From Pseudomonas syringae (GTDB taxonomy: Bacteria > Pseudomonadota > Gammaproteobacteria > Pseudomonadales > Pseudomonadaceae), in NCBI RefSeq assembly GCF_021605415.1, contig NZ_WKEQ01000002.1, positions 62,001 through 126,000 of the forward strand: 64,000 nt of DNA, written 5' to 3'. Within the stretch, counting starts at the first letter, position 1. Each line of letters begins with the position of its first letter. Positions 60,512-64,000 of the stretch are shown in pieces. Under the pieces are notes generated by a model that was not told the DNA's origin, ran no database searches, and worked only from the letters and a program-made list of their open reading frames with translations. A program made the translations under genes and the position numbers.

Positions 60512-61211
60512 TGTGAAACTGCCGACGGGCGTCCGCGCCCACGAATTCAAGAGCCCGGTGCTGCTGGCCGAAGGTCAGGCGCTGGCGGTGGCGAAGCAGT
60601 TGAGCGACGCGATCTCCGCGCGCGGCAAGGCTGTGCTGGTGGTCTCCGGCGGTCGCAGCCCGGTAGCGTTCTTCCAGCACCTGGCCAAGCAGGCGCTGGA
60701 CTGGTCGAAGGTCATCGTGACCCTGGCGGACGAGCGCTGGGTGCCGGTGGAGCACGCCGACAGCAACGCCGGTCTGCTCAAGCAATATCTGCTCAAGGGC
60801 CCGGCGGCCAAGGCGCAGTTTTTGAGTCTTTACAGCGCGGCAGCCAATCTGGAGCAAGCGGCGGAGCAGGCGGATCGTCTGCTCGGTGAGTTGCCGACGA
60901 TTGATGTGCTGGTGCTGGGCATGGGCGATGACGGCCACACCGCGTCATTGTTTCCCGACAGCCCTAACCTTTCCGAGGCGCTGCGAGCCGACGGCACACG
61001 TCGTTGCTGGCCGATGATGGCGCCGAGTGTGCCGCGTCAACGCCTGACCATGAGCCGCGCGTTGCTGGCTTCGGCCCGGCACAAGATTCTGTCGATTTCC
61101 GGTCAGTCGAAACTGACCACCCTGAATGCCGCGCTGGCCGGTGACGATGTCGCTGTCATGCCGGTTCGTGCATTTCTGCAACCTACGTTAGAGATTTACT
61201 GGTGCCCATGA
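60498..61211 (+). CDS. pgl: 6-phosphogluconolactonase
   Basis: This 237-residue enzyme contains [20 protein letters not shown] and [17 protein letters not shown], with the [13 protein letters not shown] motif for lactone hydrolysis. It makes 6-phosphogluconate. ATG 60498 is chosen, with GGGAGG ten bases upstream; the in-frame 60483 codon has none. The start lies inside the end of zwf. Confidence 0.95.
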   Translation: MAISDVKLPTGVRAHEFKSPVLLAEGQALAVAKQLSDAISARGKAVLVVSGGRSPVAFFQHLAKQALDWSKVIVTLADERWVPVEHADSNAGLLKQYLLKGPAAKAQFLSLYSAAANLEQAAEQADRLLGELPTIDVLVLGMGDDGHTASLFPDSPNLSEALRADGTRRCWPMMAPSVPRQRLTMSRALLASARHKILSISGQSKLTTLNAALAGDDVAVMPVRAFLQPTLEIYWCP

Positions 61212-61228
61212 GCCAAGGAACAGCCGCT

Positions 61229-61894
61229 ATGACAACCCCATCCCCGACCGTTTCCATGGCGGACAAAGTTGCGTTGATCGACAGCCTCTGCGCCAAGGCG
61301 CGGATCCTGCCGGTGATCACCATCGCGCGCGAACAGGACGTGCTGCCATTGGCCGATGCTCTGGCCGCCGGTGGCCTGACCGCGCTGGAAGTGACGTTGC
61401 GTTCGCAGTTCGGCCTCAAGGCGATTCAGATCCTGCGCGAACAGCGTCCGGAACTGGTGACCGGTGCCGGCACCGTGCTCGATCGCAACATGCTCGCGGC
61501 GGCTGAAGCGGCCGGCTCGCAATTCATCGTTACGCCGGGCATCACCCGCGATCTGCTCGAAGCCAGTGTCGCCAGCCCGATTCCGCTGTTGCCGGGTATC
61601 AGCAATGCCTCCGGCATCATGGAAGGCTACGGTCTGGGTTATCGCCGCTTCAAACTGTTCCCCGCTGAAGTCAGTGGCGGCGTGGCGGCAATCAAGGCAT
61701 TGGGCGGCCCGTTCGGCGAAGTGAAGTTCTGCCCGACCGGCGGCGTGAGCCCGGCCAATATCAAAAACTACATGGCGCTGAAAAACGTCATGTGCGTGGG
61801 CGGTAGCTGGATGCTTGATCCGGAATGGATCAAGCACGGCGACTGGGCCCGCATTCAGGAATGCACCGCCGAGGCTCTGGCGCTGCTGGACTGA
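61229..61894 (+). CDS. eda: KDPG/KHG aldolase (Entner-Doudoroff)
   Basis: This 221-residue class I aldolase has the catalytic Glu in LTALEVTLRSQFGLKAI and the Schiff-base Lys in GYRRFKLFPAEVSGGVAAI. It splits KDPG to pyruvate and glyceraldehyde 3-phosphate. ATG 61229 (MTTPSPTVSMADKVALID) follows AAGGA; ATG 61208 or 61202 would overlap pgl and are less likely. It is the last gene of the operon and ends at a terminator. Confidence 0.95.
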   Translation: MTTPSPTVSMADKVALIDSLCAKARILPVITIAREQDVLPLADALAAGGLTALEVTLRSQFGLKAIQILREQRPELVTGAGTVLDRNMLAAAEAAGSQFIVTPGITRDLLEASVASPIPLLPGISNASGIMEGYGLGYRRFKLFPAEVSGGVAAIKALGGPFGEVKFCPTGGVSPANIKNYMALKNVMCVGGSWMLDPEWIKHGDWARIQECTAEALALLD

Positions 61895-62248
61895 TTGTTA
61901 CCCGACACGTCGTTGTGTGTTCTACGGTTTTACGGTGCGCTTGGTCGGCGCACCGTTTTTTTATGCCCGAAATAAACTGATTCGCCTCACGAACGTATTC
62001 CCCCCATCCAGAAGCTGACGCAGGCCGCAACCTTTTGATCCTGTTCGTTGATCATTCCCAAGCCACGCGTGGGAATGCAGCCCGGGACGCTCCGCGTTCC
62101 CCCACAGAGTATTGAAACGACCAGATTAAAAGATCGCAGCCTGCGGCAGCTCCTGCACCTGATCTGTTACGCCGCGATACATAGTTACCACCCGGCGATT
62201 TTTTCGGGGCGCTAATCTGCGTTCATCTTATGGAAGAGAGAACGCGTC
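61895..62248. other. Intergenic region between eda and the dioxygenase gene
   Basis: These 354 bases contain no gene. They hold the eda terminator (61932), a CATTCCCA hairpin (62053-62077) related to the one at 40002, and a half element GATCGCAGCCTGCGGCAGCT (62132). The dioxygenase promoter must be in the last 90 bases but is not distinct. Confidence 0.65.
61932..61962 (+). terminator. Terminator of zwf-pgl-eda
   Basis: CGGTGCGC and GCGCACCG form an 8-bp stem with a 7-base loop, followed by T7. Confidence 0.9.
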
Positions 62249-62971
62249 ATGGATCAGGCCTCGAATGCTGCATGCACCGATGTTTACCAATTGGCCCCCG
62301 AGCAAGTCGCCGGGCCGTATTTTCGAAATCCCAAATTGCTGCGTCGCAACATCAGCGAGGGCGCCGAAGGCTTGCCCTTGCTGTTGCGCCTGAGCATTGT
62401 CGACGCCATGACCGGCAATCCGGTGACGGGCGCCCTGGTGGACATCTGGCACTGCAACGCCCGTGGTGCTTATTCGGGCTGGAGCCGGATCGATCCCGAT
62501 AAAGAAGTCGACGTCGAGGCAATCGGCTCGATCCCGCGCACCGACGACGACACCTACCTGCGCGGCAGCCAACTGACCGACAAAAAGGGTACGGTACGTT
62601 TCACCACGATCTATCCAGGTTTCTATGCCGGTCGCACGCTGCATATTCATGTGGCAGTGCGGATCGTCGGGGGCGGCGATTGCCTGGATGAGCGTCAGGT
62701 TGCCTGGGTCGGACAGATGTACTTTCCCGAAGTCACGTCCCGCGCCGTGCTCAATGCCAAGGGCTATCGCGGGCGCTCTGCTGTCGCGCTGAACAATGCC
62801 GAGGACGCTATCTACTCCGGGATGAACGGTGAAGCATCGACCCTGACGGTCTGGCCGGTCGGGCGCGCTTCCCATGAAGACGGCTACTTCGGCCATCTCA
62901 CCATCGGCATCGACACCTTTGCGGTGTCGACGCAGATCAAGCCCGAGGACTTTGACAAGTACACGGTTTAG
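62249..62971 (+). CDS. Intradiol ring-cleavage dioxygenase
   Basis: This 240-residue protein belongs to the non-heme Fe(III) intradiol dioxygenase family. Likely ligands are Tyr75 (GAYSGW), Tyr122 (IYPGFYAGRT), His132 and His134 (LHIHVAV). YLRGSQLTDKKGTVRFTTIY is a typical core. The family opens catechol or protocatechuate rings between the hydroxyls; the substrate here is not clear because there is no beta-ketoadipate cluster nearby. AGAGA precedes the ATG, and the gene stands alone. Confidence 0.85.
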   Translation: MDQASNAACTDVYQLAPEQVAGPYFRNPKLLRRNISEGAEGLPLLLRLSIVDAMTGNPVTGALVDIWHCNARGAYSGWSRIDPDKEVDVEAIGSIPRTDDDTYLRGSQLTDKKGTVRFTTIYPGFYAGRTLHIHVAVRIVGGGDCLDERQVAWVGQMYFPEVTSRAVLNAKGYRGRSAVALNNAEDAIYSGMNGEASTLTVWPVGRASHEDGYFGHLTIGIDTFAVSTQIKPEDFDKYTV

Positions 62972-64000
62972 GCGGGGTGGCGCAACTCGTCAATGGCGCG
63001 GATCAACAAGTTCATGTCTGCCGCCGTTGTGGTCAGCCCTGCGGTAATGCGGATACACGACCCGCACGCCGAGCCGTCGCGCGCCACGGTGAACAGGTTG
63101 TAGTCATTCAGTAGGCGTTCGACCATGGCCGGCTGGTCGTGATGGGTAAAGCGCATCGACGTGATGCCGCAGTAAAGGCGCGGATCATCCGGGGTCATGA
63201 CTTCAATGCCCGGCAGGTCGCGCACGGCACTCACCCACAAATTGCGCAAATAACTGACCCGCGCGCCCTTGGCTGCCGCACCACCGAGCGAACGGTGTTC
63301 CTCGAACACCAGCGGCAGCGTCATCAGCGCGGGAATGTTCGGCGTGCTGTGAGCCGTGCGCGAACGGATATCGCTGATCGGGAAGTGAGTTTCACCCATG
63401 TCCGGATCAATGTCGGCCAAGCGTTGCGGCGCAATATAGAGAAAGCCGAGGGTCAGTGGCCCCCCGATCCATTTGTGCAGGTTGTAGCCGGCGAAAGCGA
63501 TGCCCAGGTCTTCCAGATCGAATTCGATCTGGCCCAGGGCGTGGGCACCGTCGAGAATCACGTCGACGCCATGCTCCTTGGCCAGCGCGGCGATCGCCTT
63601 CACCGGCATGACCAGGCCAGTGCGGTGAGTGACGTGAGTCAGCACCATCAGCTTGATCTTCGGATGGCGAATGAACGCCTCTTCATAGGCCTCTACCAGG
63701 CTTTCAAAACTGGCCGGGTGTGCGTGTTCGATCTCGATCACTTCAACACCGCGATTGCGGCCGAGCCACTGCATGGCACCTTTGACGGTGCCGTAATCGA
63801 GGTCGCACACCAGCACCTGATCGCCGGGTTGCAGGCGGTTGTAGTTTCGGATCAGCGATTGCAGGCCATCGGTGGCGTTGCTTGTGAAAGCGACGCTGTG
63901 GGAGCGCGCGCCGATCAATTCGGCCAGTTGCGCGCGAATATCGAGGATATCGGTGGTTTCAAAGCGCTGACGCGCGTACAGCGAGTTGCTGCTGTTGATC
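62968..64000 (-). CDS. Class V aminotransferase-like PLP enzyme, 5' end cut by window edge
   Basis: The frame is open to the window edge and the N-terminus is missing. The PLP lysine lies in AGYNLHKWIGGPLTLGFL, preceded by VDVILDGAHALGQIEFDLED (Asp and His near PLP). SVAFTSNATDGLQSLIRNYN is also typical. It is similar to isopenicillin N epimerase/cysteine desulfurase-type proteins. The substrate is unknown. Its stop overlaps that of the convergent dioxygenase (plus TAG, minus TAA share bases 62969-62970). Confidence 0.85.
   Translation of the reverse strand, partial: INSSNSLYARQRFETTDILDIRAQLAELIGARSHSVAFTSNATDGLQSLIRNYNRLQPGDQVLVCDLDYGTVKGAMQWLGRNRGVEVIEIEHAHPASFESLVEAYEEAFIRHPKIKLMVLTHVTHRTGLVMPVKAIAALAKEHGVDVILDGAHALGQIEFDLEDLGIAFAGYNLHKWIGGPLTLGFLYIAPQRLADIDPDMGETHFPISDIRSRTAHSTPNIPALMTLPLVFEEHRSLGGAAAKGARVSYLRNLWVSAVRDLPGIEVMTPDDPRLYCGITSMRFTHHDQPAMVERLLNDYNLFTVARDGSACGSCIRITAGLTTTAADMNLLIRAIDELRHPA

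Overview
The window is chromosomal DNA from a fluorescent Pseudomonas, most likely the P. fluorescens group. Supporting signs are: an oprD-type porin followed by the HIT/slyX/dps/aspS block; ruvCAB joined to ybgC-tolQRAB-pal-cpoB; the arcDABC order; a complete periplasmic glucose uptake plus Entner-Doudoroff cluster (gap/edd-glk-gltR-gltS, gtsABCD-oprB, hexR/zwf-pgl-eda); and more than ten paired REP elements between genes. Almost all space is coding. I see no prophage, insertion sequence, CRISPR array, rRNA or integrated island.

Layout. 1-7.1 kb: edge-truncated panE, yajQ, a small MscS channel, an OprD-family porin, a HIT protein, slyX, a cold-shock domain fused to a four-helix membrane domain, and dps. 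7.2-20.4 kb: a ribbon-helix-helix protein, fmdB-like zinc ribbon, aspS, yebC, ruvC, ruvAB, the ybgC-tolQRAB-pal-cpoB envelope operon, queE-queC and tRNA-Lys. 20.6-31.5 kb: nadA, an RDD membrane protein, a CspA-like protein and the glycine/serine block gcvH-gcvP-sdaA-gcvT (minus strand), preceded by its sigma-54 activator gcsR; a DUF5064 gene follows.

31.5-38.4 kb: the arginine deiminase operon arcD-arcA-arcB-arcC (minus strand), with a close second arcD copy transcribed divergently. 38.6-43 kb: a CaiB/BaiF CoA-transferase, a double-Cache chemoreceptor and a YbaN protein. 43.1-61.9 kb: glucose catabolism. Glucose enters through OprB and the GtsABCD ABC transporter, is phosphorylated by Glk, oxidised by Zwf/Pgl, then dehydrated and cleaved by Edd/Eda, and triose phosphate is oxidised by Gap. 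HexR (the KDPG sensor) and the GltR/GltS two-component pair are encoded in the same cluster, and TTGT-N7-ACAA operators lie in front of gap and edd. 62.2-64 kb: an intradiol dioxygenase and an edge-truncated class V aminotransferase-like gene, tail to tail.

The most informative non-coding signals are: (i) a 66-bp promoter/operator module repeated with identical spacing in front of the mannose isomerase-like gene and gtsA; (ii) a sigma-54 promoter with two 20-bp palindromes upstream of gcvH; (iii) an ANR/FNR-type box upstream of arcD; (iv) an isolated minus-strand terminator in the 0.9-kb gap between oprD and the HIT gene; and (v) two or more families of hairpin repeats, one of which lies where P. 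aeruginosa carries glyA2. I found no wholly new multi-gene system; the novelty is in regulation, duplication and repeats.
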